DNA of 64,000 nt, taken from assembly GCF_051401765.1 (NCBI RefSeq), contig NC_135073.1:434001-498000 (forward strand). Reading direction: 5' to 3'. Under the pieces are notes generated by a model. It saw only the letters and a list, made by a program, of their open reading frames with translations, made no database searches and was not told the DNA's origin. Of the stretch, positions 48,073-60,520 are shown piece by piece (the stretch's first letter is position 1; every line of letters begins with the position of its first letter). A program made the translations under genes and the position numbers. The stretch comes from Calliopsis andreniformis (lineage: Eukaryota > Arthropoda > Insecta > Hymenoptera > Andrenidae).

Positions 48073-50149
48073 ATAAAAAATATCATTCAACCAATATACA
48101 GTACTAAAGAAATGTACGAAGTTGGTTACGCTATCTTTCGTTATTTAAAATATATTTCTTTTTATCGTTACTTAAGATATATTTATTTAAATTCTTGTTT
48201 CTATCGCTGTTTTTGTAATAAAAAAGTCTATTTTGCACTGGAAAAAGTGTTTCTACTTAATTATTCACAAAAATTGGTGTTATTTTTGTACCCGCTCTCT
48301 CCTACATATAGGCCATTCAGTATTTCAGCACTTAACGAACAAAATCAATTTTTGAATAAATTTCAAGTTTTTCTTTACATTCAATTGCTTTCAAGTTATT
48401 AGGTGAGATATGGTTTCCGTTCCAACTTTGAAGGCAGTTTTCAATCTTTTAACGTAGATTTGAATCGATATACAAAGATGTGTGTCAAATATTTTCGGCT
48501 ACTCCTCAAACTTGCCAACTTTTAACACAATCGGAAATTATCACTTGAGGTAGTTGTTAGCCACGTAACTTACGATTTCAAATGATCTTTTGTCCTGTCA
48601 GTTCTTTCTTCGAAACAAATTATCGAAGCAACCTACTTACATAAACTGGTGGTTATACATGTACATGTATATGGATCCATGTATGCATAGTCAAACTACT
48701 CGCAATGGACATTATGCAATTCCAGTACCGTGATTGTGCTGTGATTCGTACCTTATCGCCGCGTCGATGTTTACCCTCTTCCCTCTGTTCCTCAGTGCAA
48801 GAGCATGCACGTCAATTGGTGCATGTACCGTGCTTGGTGAAGAGCCCTCATCAGCTTCTCTTCCACATGACATTAACGCGTCGCGTTCAAACGTATTAGA
48901 AATACGGAAAAATATGATTACCTACATCCTCAAGTTTGAAAACCGACACTTCCCATAGTTTCTGCGTTGTCGCATAGAAGATACACTAAATCACTTTTTG
49001 CTTCATCACATCTTATTACGCTCTTTCAGCATTTAATCTTTAATGACATTTGGCCCTCTGATTCCTTTTATTTTGTTTCGTATTTTTTATAAATGACACT
49101 TGATAAAGAAGGATGTTATAATTGTAAGTTTATACTTTGTATTTCGTTAGTTTACACATGTATAGCGCAATAATGTACAGCAACTTTTGAAAAATAATTG
49201 AAAATTGATTATTGTACATCTAATACTATAGGTACATGTATCATTATAAAGAATATACTTCATGTCCTTTTGTCAAGCATTTGCTAAAATTTAATTATTT
49301 TTTTACATACATGCAAGTATCAAACTCACAATAAAGAAAAATTATTGTGAATGTGTAACCGTCAATCGCCGAAGTGGAAAAACAACAATACCTATGCATT
49401 GAAACTTAATTATAATTACAATTGCACAATATCAGTGGACATGTGTATCATAAGCTTAGTTTTCTTAAAATTTAATACTGTGTAATTATGTATACATCAA
49501 TTAATTATCATTTTGCATGTTGACTGTAATTTTATTTGAAGTATTACGAATTACATAAAGTGTTATACCGAATTGTATAAAAGGCTATATTGTATACATA
49601 CATGTGATGTCTATCTAACATAATTTTACTAATTCCATTATAACTTTTATTGTTTTTGTAATGATGAATAATTAACTCACATTTCACTATTTTAAATTCT
49701 TTTATTTTAACTGAGTTTTACCTTACAGTTCATTTCGTACACGCCAATAAATTTCATTTACTTTATTGAATAAGACCAAAAATTGTGCTATTAGTTTCTT
49801 ACACATCAAGCTAAAAAAGTATTAAAAGTATTGTGCGTAATATATGACCATCATAATCATTTATTTCTCGCCTCATTCACAGTAATCAATTCTACTGGTC
49901 GTCCGCAATCAGCCGATATCGGCTAATCAACTGAGGTCATATTCATAGTATTTGCTTATTTTCCTCAATTTTTCAGTTAAGATAAATTAACCTTAAAGCA
50001 GATCATCAATATCGCTCAGTTGTACAGAGTATGTTACAACTGAAAGTAATCACAGTAACTTTTTGAAGCAATCAATGATGCAAGTATTAGATTACAGAGT
50101 AATCAAAAAGGAAAATTACCATGCAATTTTGATTAGAAGTACTGCAGTA
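48073..50149. other. AT-rich intergenic DNA
   Basis: No gene recognised. A short perfect hairpin (AGCCGATATCGGCT) lies at 49912-49925. Confidence 0.4.
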
Positions 50150-50445
50150 AAATTTGGATAACTGCCTCAAACTTGAAACCACCAGCAGGCAGCTATCGAG
50201 TGAAGGCAAACATTTTTCCCCAGATTTTCTCGAGCTGAATGTCCGAGTTGAATTCTGAAGTGGTCCAAACGTAGAAAAGAACAGTGAGTGACAGAGAAGG
50301 AGGGTCGATAAAAAACGGGGCCGGAAGAAAACATCAGTAATATAATATTAATACAATGATAAAACTTCTTTAAGTTTAATAATTTTTGAATAAAATTTTT
50401 ACAAACATATTTGTGAGGTTTATCTGATGAAGACAAGATTAAATA
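50150..50445 (-). repeat. Dispersed repeat R1, copy c (partial)
   Basis: In minus orientation it shares with 54905-55266 the CACTGT-CTTTTCTAC block and the TTCAA-CTCGA-ATTC blocks, followed by a diverged 3' part ending near TACTCGATAG/CACTCGATAG. Similarity is weaker than between copies a and b. Confidence 0.45.
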
Positions 50446-50462
50446 CGAAATAATTTAGATTA

Positions 50463-51544
50463 CACTGTTCGACAAATTTTGATTTTTTTTCGATTTTGTA
50501 AGCGCGAATAAACATTTCTTATAGATTTCGACGTGCTGATTACGAATCTGCAAACCGTTTCTTTCCAGAACGTACAGTTTTTGAAAAAATCAATTTTGAA
50601 AAAAATGACAAATTTTCAACTTTGGGATTTTTTTCTGCTTTTACCGTAGAAGTTATTTAGTTCCTCTTTGCACGAAATGATTCTGTGGACTCTCCCGAAT
50701 AAAATAATATAAATAGTTATTAGATTATAAACATCGAAATAGGTTTAAATAACAATTAAAGTGAAAAGGACACCCAAAACGCACCCATTTTTGCTGATAT
50801 TTTTCACTTTATTTTAAAAAGTAAGGGTCTACGAGAAAATTTGACTATACCACGCGATAGAGCAAACCTTTCTACTAAGGAAAGCATCAGGCGAATGTCC
50901 AAAATTATTTTTGTTTTCAATATAGAAATAAAATAGTTTGGCGAAACGCGCGGCGGCGACAGTGGTACTCAATGACAGCGGCGCGCGCGGAGGACGTTTC
51001 GCCTACCGCCTGCCGTTCAGCGGTCCCTATACGCATTGACGTCATTGAGTACCACTGTCGCCGCCGCGCGTTTCGCCAAACTATTTTATTTCTATATTGA
51101 AAACAAAAATAATTTTGGACATTCGCCTGATGCTTTCCTTAGTCGAAAGGTTTACTCTATCGCGTGGTATAGTCAAATTTTCTCCTAGACCCTTACTTTT
51201 TAAAATAAAGTGAAAAATATCAGCAAAAATGGGTGCGTTTTGGGTGTCCTTTTCACTTTAATTGTTATTTAAACCTATTTCGATGTTTATAATCTAATAA
51301 CTATTTATATTATTTTATTCGGGAGAGTCTACAGAATAATTTCGTGCAAAGAGCAACTAAATAACTACTACGGTAAAAGCAGAAAAAAATCCCAAAGTTG
51401 AAAATTTGTCAGTTTTTTCAAAATTGATTTTTTCAAAAACTGTACGTTCTGGAAAGAAACGGTTTGCAGATTCGTAATCAGCACGTCGAAATCTATAAGA
51501 AATGTTTATTCACGTTTACAAAATCAGACCCGTGTTGAACAGTG
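50463..51544. mobile_element. Near-perfect 1.08 kb palindrome with CACTG ends
   Basis: Arms 50463-50976 and 51041-51544 are inverted copies differing at only a few positions. The 64 bp loop is GC-rich. The ends are CACTGTTCGACA and CACTGTTCAACAC, with TTA at both flanks (50460-50462, 51545-51547). CACTG ends with a 3 bp duplication resemble the CACTA/EnSpm superfamily, but no transposase or subterminal array was recognised, so this is only a suggestion. The inner ends of the arms carry a GGCGGCGACAGTGGTACTCA block. Confidence 0.85.
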
Positions 51545-52055
51545 TTATATTTGCATATTTAATGAGTGTTAATTCTTCTTTTTCAGTTATCAAATAAGTA
51601 CATATTATCCGAATTATATCGTGTTTGATCTCATTTTAATCAGCAAAATCTTATAAATACGTTAATAAAGGTTTGAAATTTTGCATTAATATTATTTCAC
51701 CTATGCACGTGCTCGGATCGCATTATTTTTCTCGGTCCTTGTTCTGCCATTATGGTCAGTCTAATCCTATGAGGGATCGGTTACATATTACACTCGTTTA
51801 CGTTCAATTCTGAGTCACATATCTTAAGTAACTTCATCTGTAATATTTCATCACACAACAGGAGCTATGTCTGGAGACTGCCATTCAGTTTTTCCAGACA
51901 TCTGGTCACACCCCCTTTCCACAAGAAAAATACACCTTGGACAACTGGTATATATGTACATATACAGAACTTGGCTCAAATACGCGTTTACATATTTAAC
52001 GTAACAAAAGTTTGCTCATTCAGGATATACAGTTAGCGTTTAGAATATCGGTTTA
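51545..52055. other. AT-rich intergenic DNA
   Basis: Contains one isolated instance of the shared core motif (51608-51648). Nothing else recognised. Confidence 0.4.
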
Positions 52056-52698
52056 CAGAGGATGTTTAAAAAAGGTTTGAAGACTTCAAGCGTTTATAGT
52101 ACTCGCGGAGATGTAAAAACCATCTAACTAACATAGATCCTAAAATCAATTTTTTTGACGAAAAATGGACTTTTAATATCTACGTATTCGATACTGTAAG
52201 TGGGTTTCTGTGTGATGCATTGAATGTAAATAAAGAAATTGATTCAGATGTACGTTCCAGGTAGCCAAAACAAGATTATTAAACTAGCTTCAACAAAGAT
52301 TACTTTATAGATTCAAACGTAGTAGAAATTCTCAGTCTTTATTTAGTATTGAGCGTAGTTGTGAGTGTAGTATTAAGTCTAATAAGTGTGAGCTTTGCAT
52401 TGCAATGGAAGGAAGTCACATCGAACATTTACTATAATAAAGAAGGTTTGTACTAAATTTATATTTATTTATGACCTAATCTTTGTTGATGCTAGTTTAA
52501 TAATCTTGTGTTATTTATTTAAGTCAATGCATCGCGAAGAAACACACTTATGGTATCAAATATTCATAGAGATAATAAAAATCAATTTTTCATCAAAAGG
52601 ATTAACTTTAGGACCCATATTAATTAGACATTCTTTTTACTCCTCTCATTGAGTACTACAAGCTGCTAAAGCCTTAAACTCTTTTTTTTAACACCCTG
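52056..52698 (+). mobile_element. Mariner-like element remnant with long inverted repeats
   Basis: The left end (CAGAGGATGTTTAAAAAAGG onward) and the inverted right end (CAGGGTGTTAAAAAAAGAGT onward) are similar for about 150 bp, including a TAGTACTC block. TA flanks both. At 52377-52439 the plus strand reads ELCIAMEGSHIEHLL and a stop. This is the usual C-terminus of one group of insect Tc1/mariner transposases. The rest of the gene is lost or unreadable. Confidence 0.7.
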
Positions 52699-54209
52699 TA
52701 TATATGAAACAATTGTAACCGATTAATTCAGATTGCGTCGATGATAATCAAGAAAAAGAGTTCATTAGTATTTACGTGGAGAATTATATAATGGCGGAGA
52801 ATCCTCGAGAGGTTTTGTTTCAGCTGCGACTGAATAACGAGTGTCGCAACTTAACTACGCTCAATTCACCCTTTCGCCGCCCTTTCCACTGAGAAACGCC
52901 CAACTTCTCCTCCTGTGGGTAATGTATGGAACGTCAGGCCTGTCATTAAACTACGAGAGGTCATTAGCAAAGTTAAGTGAAAGAAAGTTGGCGACGTCTT
53001 CGTGTATCGTGGATATATGTACTTATGTAGTCACCCATTGCATTCCGAAGGATTCATCGACCGTGTAAATAAATATTACGAGCACCCACGCATCAAGTTA
53101 CGCAACATTTGATACCTCAGCCTCTACTCAACTTCGAGCTGTTTCGTGATAGATTTTAGAAATTAATTTACAGAAAATTTCGGATTTTGAAAGTATTATC
53201 TGTAATAATCGAATATTGTATAATAGATACTTATAATAAACTGATTGGATACGTTAAAGAATTTAATTTGTTAGACGTTTCTTAGACTTACAATACCTAC
53301 TTAGTATACGGTAACATAAATTATATCAGATATTACTTATATTGCTGACTCATTTTTAACTTCTCCTAATAAAGTCTCAAATATTTTTCCATTTTTGTAA
53401 ATTGAATTTTTTATTGATCTAAAACTTTTTTGCATTATCAAGACTGCATAGTATTTACATTTGGTTTCATGTATATTTTACAGGTATATTTCATATCCTA
53501 CATATATGTACAATATCATATTCAAAAATATATTTCACATTGGTTGACTAATATTCCTAAAAAATGTAATTTATTTAATTTGTTTAGTTGTTGGTTTCCA
53601 TTCATGTTTTTGATGACTGAATTAATTGTCAAATATTGTTGTAATCCTATAAATACAATATTTTAGAAATTTCGGGCTTTAATTAAATAGTTTTCATATC
53701 GTTGTTTCAGGTAAGCGTCCAACAGTTGTGTAAGAAATCAATGTTTCGTGAGTACTAACATATTTTTTCATATTTTTTATGTTATTAATTTTTTAAATTA
53801 TATAAATTTTCCAATAAGTAATGACATTAGGTTAATTGAGTTACTGGTGGAAATTAGAAATGATTTAGAAAATTACGGCATTTTTTAAATTTATCGTTAA
53901 CTACCTACTGCAAAATAAAATGAGACGTAGACGATGGATAAATATAAAAATTAATAAATTCTTGCAAAATTTGACTTTATGAATATTCCATTTATAGTAG
54001 TTCAAATATTTTGTATAAATTTCTAGTATTTGAAAAAATATAAAACTTTGGAAAAGAGTATAGGTGTTAAATAATGTATTTTAATACTGAAACACGACTT
54101 AAAAAGAAATTATATGTTTCTACTATTATAACTATACCGACTTAATGTATTTCATATAACATATAACGTAGTATATGTTTTCTAAAGCACTTCTGATTTA
54201 ACTTAAAGG
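52699..54209. other. AT-rich intergenic DNA
   Basis: A GC-richer stretch at 52790-53090 holds an unrecognised 75-codon frame. Otherwise nothing is seen. Confidence 0.4.
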
Positions 54210-54605
54210 TGCGGCTCCACCGATGCAACGAACAACATTTTGTTACCGTTTCGTATTTCTTGAAAAAGTTGCAGTTGATTGTCGTAATTTCTTCATGTTT
54301 CTGTTACTGGTGACAATGTCGCCGCTTATTGCTTGTTTCCATTCCCAATACAATCCAAATTTTTCTTCAGTCTATACGTTTCGTTGCCTGATTTTGTAGC
54401 CGTTGAAATGGATGCCATTGATACGTACATATGTGGACAATTTGTTATAGGCAGCAAATATACCCTACAAAATGCAAAGATTCCTTCAATCGTATTGCTC
54501 TAGTGTGGACAAAAAGTTTCCTTCAGTTACAGTTTTGAAACTTTTGAAACATGCAGGAACAGGAAGCGACAAAATGTTGCTCGTTGTTGCCTCAGTGGAG
54601 CCGCA
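54210..54605. mobile_element. MITE with TGCGGCTCCAC ends
   Basis: The left end TGCGGCTCCACCGATGCAAC and the inverted right end TGCGGCTCCACTGAGGCAAC are followed by a paired CAACATTTTGT block. The interior of about 300 bp is non-coding. No convincing target duplication was found, so the superfamily is open. Confidence 0.7.
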
Positions 54606-54904
54606 TGCTACTTTTATTATTTACGATTATTTATGCTACTTTTTAGTGTGAATGTACCTATTTGTTCTATACACTATCTCTATCCCTCAAGTATTATAGA
54701 ACAGTGTTTCTTCATTTTACTATATGACATAATATATTTGTTTGTAACGATACCGCAACCCAAATATTTATAACATAACATTTTATAAAATCTGATAGAT
54801 TGGAATCGCTGTATATTACACAGAGTATAAAACCATCTATAATAAAACCAATAAATATAACCGATAATAAAACCATCTACATGTATATCTACAGTACTCT
54901 CGCC
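54606..54904. other. AT-rich spacer
   Basis: Nothing recognised. Confidence 0.35.
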
Positions 54905-55266
54905 ATAGTGGAACCAACTTTGAAACTGGTCTGGTCTTACTATCGAGTAGGTACTACGAATTTCGGTGTCAGATTACTTCGGAATGAGGATCGACGGTTT
55001 GTTTTTCTTGTAGAAAAGGACAGTGATTGAAAGAAAGAGAAGGACTGAGAGTCGGGGTCCCGAAGAGGTTTAAATGCTTGTGTATCAGTGAGACAACACT
55101 AATTAACGTCATTAGAAAGTATAACTTCTTCATTTTTGGTTGTTTGCAAATAAAAATTTCATCATCATATTGAGGAGAATTTTCTGATTGAAATGATGCT
55201 AAACATGATATGATTTGAATTATGTTTATCGGTTTAACATATATTAACATTTCTTTCATTATATAC
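54905..55266 (-). repeat. Dispersed repeat R1, copy b
   Basis: Inverted counterpart of 11046-11460, aligned from ATAATGAAAGAAATGTTAAT through the core AATTCAAATCATATCATGTT to CTACTCGATAGTAAGACCAG. CA-repeat copy 2 sits directly at its 5' edge. Confidence 0.65.
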
Positions 55267-55270
55267 ATAT

Positions 55271-55603
55271 AGGTTTATTAAAAAGGAAAATATGTAAGGA
55301 ACGGCGGAATAACGTTCGCACCTCGTGGCCGTTTCTTCGCGACGCTCGAGAAACAATGTCCTCTGTCTCCTGATTTCTGACTACCCCGGACACATACACA
55401 TTCACATACACAACGCCTCTCCAACGGTTTTGCCTCGCGTGTTTTTTTCCGCGTCGCTCGACTTCGGCGATACCTCGCGACCACATACGTGTTTGCACAC
55501 GCACACGTACACACACATACACACACGCACACACACATACACACACACACACACACATACACACATACACACACGCACACACAACGGGATTCGTCCATCC
55601 TGC
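55271..55603 (-). mobile_element. CA-repeat element, copy 2
   Basis: Inverted and nearly identical to copy 1 in the body, with a much longer CA tract (55497-55582). An ATACATAT on each side (55263-55270 and 55604-55611) may be an 8 bp target duplication, though the sequence is low-complexity and could match by chance. Confidence 0.8.
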
Positions 55604-58600
55604 ATACATATCACGCTTGTTTCGTTTTCGCTTGCTGTAACATCTGAGCTAAAGAACCTCTAAGTGACACCAGAGACGAAAAGCATAACAGTTCAAAATG
55701 TACAAAATCGGTTTATGAAACCAGTAACAAGTAGGAGAAACGTTTTCACGTTTTTGATCTCGTTATGTATTCTATTCACATTGACAAATTCATACCTTGT
55801 GTTCAGAAAATGCTCTCGTACATTAATAAGTATGTAAATATGATCGAAATTGTATAGTGTTTATTATCATTTTAATCAAAAAAATCTCTCCAATCAGTTT
55901 GTGAAATTTTAATTGATGAAAAACTAAAAGTAAAGAAATTTTAATAGTACATTAGAACTGACAGCAAAATTCTACTCGATTTAAGGAGTCCTGTCGCTAG
56001 GAGTGGCGATAGACCGGGTGCTACTAATGTGTAGTTCCAGAGGCCCGCTAACGAGAGAATACTGTGTTCCAATTGCGATAATATAAAAAATATTTTATTT
56101 GAGCCTTTGAAAGAAAATCATTCCTTGCAGTATATTGGTCCCTCGATACTATTCAAATTGCATGTAAATAATTTTTCTGTCATCATAATTACAAAAAGAG
56201 ATATTTAGGTGGCCTTACTTAAGTGAATCACCCTGTATAAATGATTAAAATTCGACATATTTGACACTAACTTCTACAGGTAAAAAGTAATATTCAGTTC
56301 AGACGAATTTCAATGTATAACAAATATTACTTCAATTACATCTTTTATTATTTAACTTTAACTACTTATATATTAATAATTCATTCATAAAATGTATGAT
56401 AAAACCGTTCTCAAGTCTGCCTAAAATCGTTTCAGCATTTCTTTACTTGGGCGAAAGGTAGCTACCATTTCGCTACCCATTACAAGTTTAACGTGACTCA
56501 TATGTTGAGAAACGCTATTATAAAACACAATATGTCAACATGAATTACGGGTTGTTATGACGTTAAATGCTTATTTAGTCCACGTTAGTTATGATTAGTT
56601 TCACATTGTCTGACGTTACAAAATTAAATGAACAGAGTACATAATTGTATAATTTACAAACGATTTGGTACGAATAAAAGATATTACACATTATTAAAGT
56701 ATAGTGCCTGTGAAATATATTTATGGGTAGTAAGTGTTTCAAATTTTATGTTAATATATTAATCAATCGTGATTTCTTAAAAAAATATTTGTATTGTGCT
56801 ATGTGCACGTAAAGAATTCCTAACGGGAAACGAAACGGTAAAAGGTACGAAATTTTCAATGTCTAGAGATTGTAATCATCGTGAGAATGAATTGCAGTGA
56901 TTTGTCAGTCCTATGAAAACAAGTGTTTACAAGTACTACCTAAGCTTATCCATCAAGCTGCATGCATGTAGCATTAATGAAGATGTCACACATAATGAAT
57001 GTCTGTATATACGTATGTACAGTACCTGTGAATAGCAAGTTGTTACAGGATATATTGAAATACAGGCATGCATATATATATAGTTCAAATACGAGATCAA
57101 ATATGTAAAACAGATCCTCTGATCAATTGCTGATCTATACTATACATACGTAGGTACTTACCATATTATATGCGTATGTATAGGGGAAATTCCCGTAGTA
57201 CCGGACAGCGCGTAATATCGGAATTAGCTGTATCTTTAAAAAATAAAATGTGTCAAAGTGGTCAAACTACAAAAATAAAGAAGGGATTCCCCTCTATCAC
57301 TTTTACAGTTTAGTGCTTTATAAGAGATATAGCCAATGTCTAATATTAGATGCCGTCTGGCGTTAAGGGAACTTCTTCTATTGTATGTATTTTCTCAATC
57401 GATAAAACTCTACAGATAAACAATGTTACAACAATTTTAATGCTATACTTATTTTGTACATGTTCGTTACGGGTTCAAGCTTACACGAAAACATCAAATA
57501 AGTTACAATTGTTTTCTAGTAATATGCTTAGTACTGATTGATACATTTCCAAAATAAACAAACTAATAAGTATCAATAATATTGATTGAGTATTATTTCG
57601 AGGTCAAGTTAGATCTTAATATGTGCCTAAAATTGTATTCTTGTAAATTAGTAAACCATGTTCTGGATTTAAGGCTTCAAAAGAGTGCGAATTAAAAGTT
57701 TGGCTAGAATTTAGCATTTATATAGAATACTAAAAAATATAAAAATGGATAATTGTATATACTTTTTTTAATTAGAAATTTATACAAAATTGTGATTTTA
57801 CATAACAAAATTTTGTTAATGTTAGTTGATAATCGTGGAAAGTCAATGTAAAAATTAGGTACGGTATAACTGTTTATTTTTCTAAAGTCCTTTCTAAACC
57901 TTTATTGGCTGGGTCCATTAACTTGGACTGTTATCGGTTCTTTGACTCATGAATGATACTTTTTCCTCAGGATGCCCACTCTACTCGATAGGTCTTATGT
58001 ATTTTCAACTTCTTGGTCGTGACTACTCATTCCTTATCTTTGTTTGGCGCCTATCATTTTTCAGTGGAGCCACCCATGGACCTAAATGTCGGTACCAAAA
58101 TTGTAGTTTTAGGTGCGTAACAAGAATTTTGTAGCAAGTATTGTGGAACGGTTTTTTAATCATTTTATATGACAAAATTCGTGCAATTTTACCTGTGGAT
58201 TCTGTGTATCAGTTTTATCTGTATATACTAAATCTTGTTATTGATTTATCCATACATTCGAGATTTCTTGAAACGTACATGTGTAATTAAACTGTTGTAT
58301 GATGGAATGGACTTCTGGGTTTGAATATAAGACACATTTTTTATCTAAATGTAAAATATTCTAACTTGATGACAAATACAGGTACTAGTTCTCTCGTGAT
58401 ACTCGTGTTACAAAATTGGCTTCATCGACGAGTTTTCGTGGAAATTCCGTAGAGTTTGCGTGGGTGAAACAACAATTTTTCATTAAAATTACGTAACGTA
58501 ATTTGTTGATTCTAAACTAGAGATCATGATTTTGAACGTATATTAAAAATACACGTGTACACGTATATGTACTTCACTACGTGTGATTTTAAGTACACGT

Positions 58601-59312
58601 ACACGCGTGTACTATTGCACGTGTATTCAAACATACGTGTATTATTTCATGCGTATTTAAATACATGTGCAATTAAATACTATGTGTAATTAATGTATTA
58701 ATCTAAACTCATCCCTACTAAACTTTCTATCTAAGCTCTTTCTTTAACTCAGAGAAAGGAAAAATTTGTTTCTCACAATGCTGACAAACTAGACAAGTCA
58801 CATGAAAGTTACATTATGCTAGTAACTCAACTTACCTCTAAAGTGAGAATATTTCTACACAAGATGGCTGAAAATCGCTTAGAGGTTGATACCTTTACTG
58901 TCTTTGGCTTCAACCCCACAGCACAATACATCGTCCTTTAGGTTCATAGAGCGATTTGTTAGTACTACTTCCATGACGATTGACAAGAAAAAGATCGCAT
59001 CGTAATCAAAATCGTTTACATTAGTAAAGAAATGTGAACAAATTACTTTGTCTGTTGTTTGTACATCTTGATTACTCAAGATGTTGTGGAGTGACTTGCA
59101 AATGAAGGAATCTGATTTATCGAGTCAATAAGAAAGACGCACTTGTTCCTAGAGAAAAGTTCCGTTCTAGGAGGCTACAAAAAATTCATTTTTAGGATTT
59201 TTTTACGAACAAAATGAGTAAACTGACAATCGGTGACAAGGTAGCTTTGCTTTTCAACGCACTTGGTCCATTGTTGAAGAAGCTCCCTTATGCCCTCAAA
59301 AAATGAGCCGTT
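55604..59312. other. Intergenic DNA
   Basis: No gene recognised in 3.7 kb. Noted items: a diverged instance of the shared core at 55848-55890; a CACCCTGTA terminus-like motif at 56230-56238; and a cluster of ACGTGTA/CACGTG words at 58550-58680. Confidence 0.4.
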
Positions 59313-59533
59313 ATTTTTTAAAGTGGTATAAGTCTATTTTTCATGCATCGAGATATTTAAGGGTTTGCGTTTGAATTATTATAATTTAAAAATATTGGCA
59401 AACTTTAATCAATTCGGGTGATGTCTTTAATACTATAAACCTGTTAAATTTTATTATGCAATAATAATTATTAAAATTGTTAAAGAAAATAAACGATTTT
59501 TTAGCTCCAAATGGACTTATACTACTTTAAATA
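59313..59533. mobile_element. Possible small MITE
   Basis: TTTTTTAAAGTGGTATAAGT at the left faces TTATTTAAAGTAGTATAAGT (inverted) at the right, about 32 bp of similarity, with an AT-rich spacer. AT richness makes chance more likely than for the other elements. Confidence 0.35.
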
Positions 59534-60024
59534 ATAACATATTATAAGTAATAAAACCAAGAGGAAATTTAAATCTATATTTTTATAGACATTGGCTTTA
59601 CTGAAATGTATTTTTTAATGTAAAAAATAATAATTAAAATGAAGATATGTAAATACAGGAATAATCAAGTTTATTAAGAATTAATAGGAATGTCTTTCGT
59701 TTCGCAAAAACCCCCATTTTCCCAAAATTAAAAAGGGATATCCGATCTTCCTCTGTAATATGATTGTTGCACACTTTCACACATTTGCAATTCTTATTTT
59801 CGAATTTCTTTGCAGGAATAATGTTTCCAGTTTTTGTATAATATTTTTCACGTCTATTTGACTATCTTTTTCTTTTGACTTTCCTAGTCTTCTGATTATT
59901 ATTTTCATAATGTGATCGAAAATTAGTACTCTTCTTAGTTTAGAGCAATCTTGAATTAATATTGCTCAAACTGCTTTCATCATCTGAATCACATTTTTTT
60001 TTTTTTTTTTATATATATATATAT

Positions 60025-60300
60025 AGGTTTATTAAAAAGGAAAATATGTAAGGAACGGCGGAATAACGTTCGCACCTCGTGGCTGTTTCTTCGCGACGCT
60101 CGAGAAACAATGTCCTCTGTCTCCTGATTTCTGACTACCCCGGACACATACACATTCACATACACAACGCCTCTCCAACGGTTTTGCCTCGCGTGTTTTT
60201 TTCCGCATCGCTCGACTTCGGCGATACCTCGCGACCACATACGTGTTTGCACACGTACACACACATACACACACGCACACATAACGGGATTCGCCATCCC
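60025..60300 (-). mobile_element. CA-repeat element, copy 3
   Basis: Third close copy, inverted. Its 3' side reads AATAAACCT, then an AT tract and a run of 17 A on the minus strand (59994-60010), consistent with a polyadenylated retroposed copy. The other side also borders an AT tract, so the duplication cannot be read. It lies next to the mariner remnant. Confidence 0.8.
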
Positions 60301-60319
<19 letters not shown>

Positions 60320-60331
<12 letters not shown>

Positions 60332-60520
60332 TTTCCATTGTAGACTTTGTCATTTAATCTTCAGCTTGTAATAATGAATCCATGTTTGATCAACAATGAT
60401 AAGTTTGTCTAAGGTGACATTAAGGAGCCGTTGATTCACTTCGAACCAAAAAGACAAGAAAGCAGTATATGCGTGTTTCACTGCTCAGTCAAAAATGTTA
60501 TTTCCTGAGTACGTGAGAAA
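60320..60520 (-). pseudogene. Mariner transposase fragment
   Basis: The minus strand contains LDKLIIVDQTWIHYYK followed by IK*QSLQWK. This corresponds to the mariner block with the first catalytic aspartate (VDETWIHYY ... KQQSKQW). Weak traces of the preceding FLTEQ region are visible upstream. Several stops are present. The remaining C-terminal part is missing where CA-repeat copy 3 and its AT tracts begin. Confidence 0.6.
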
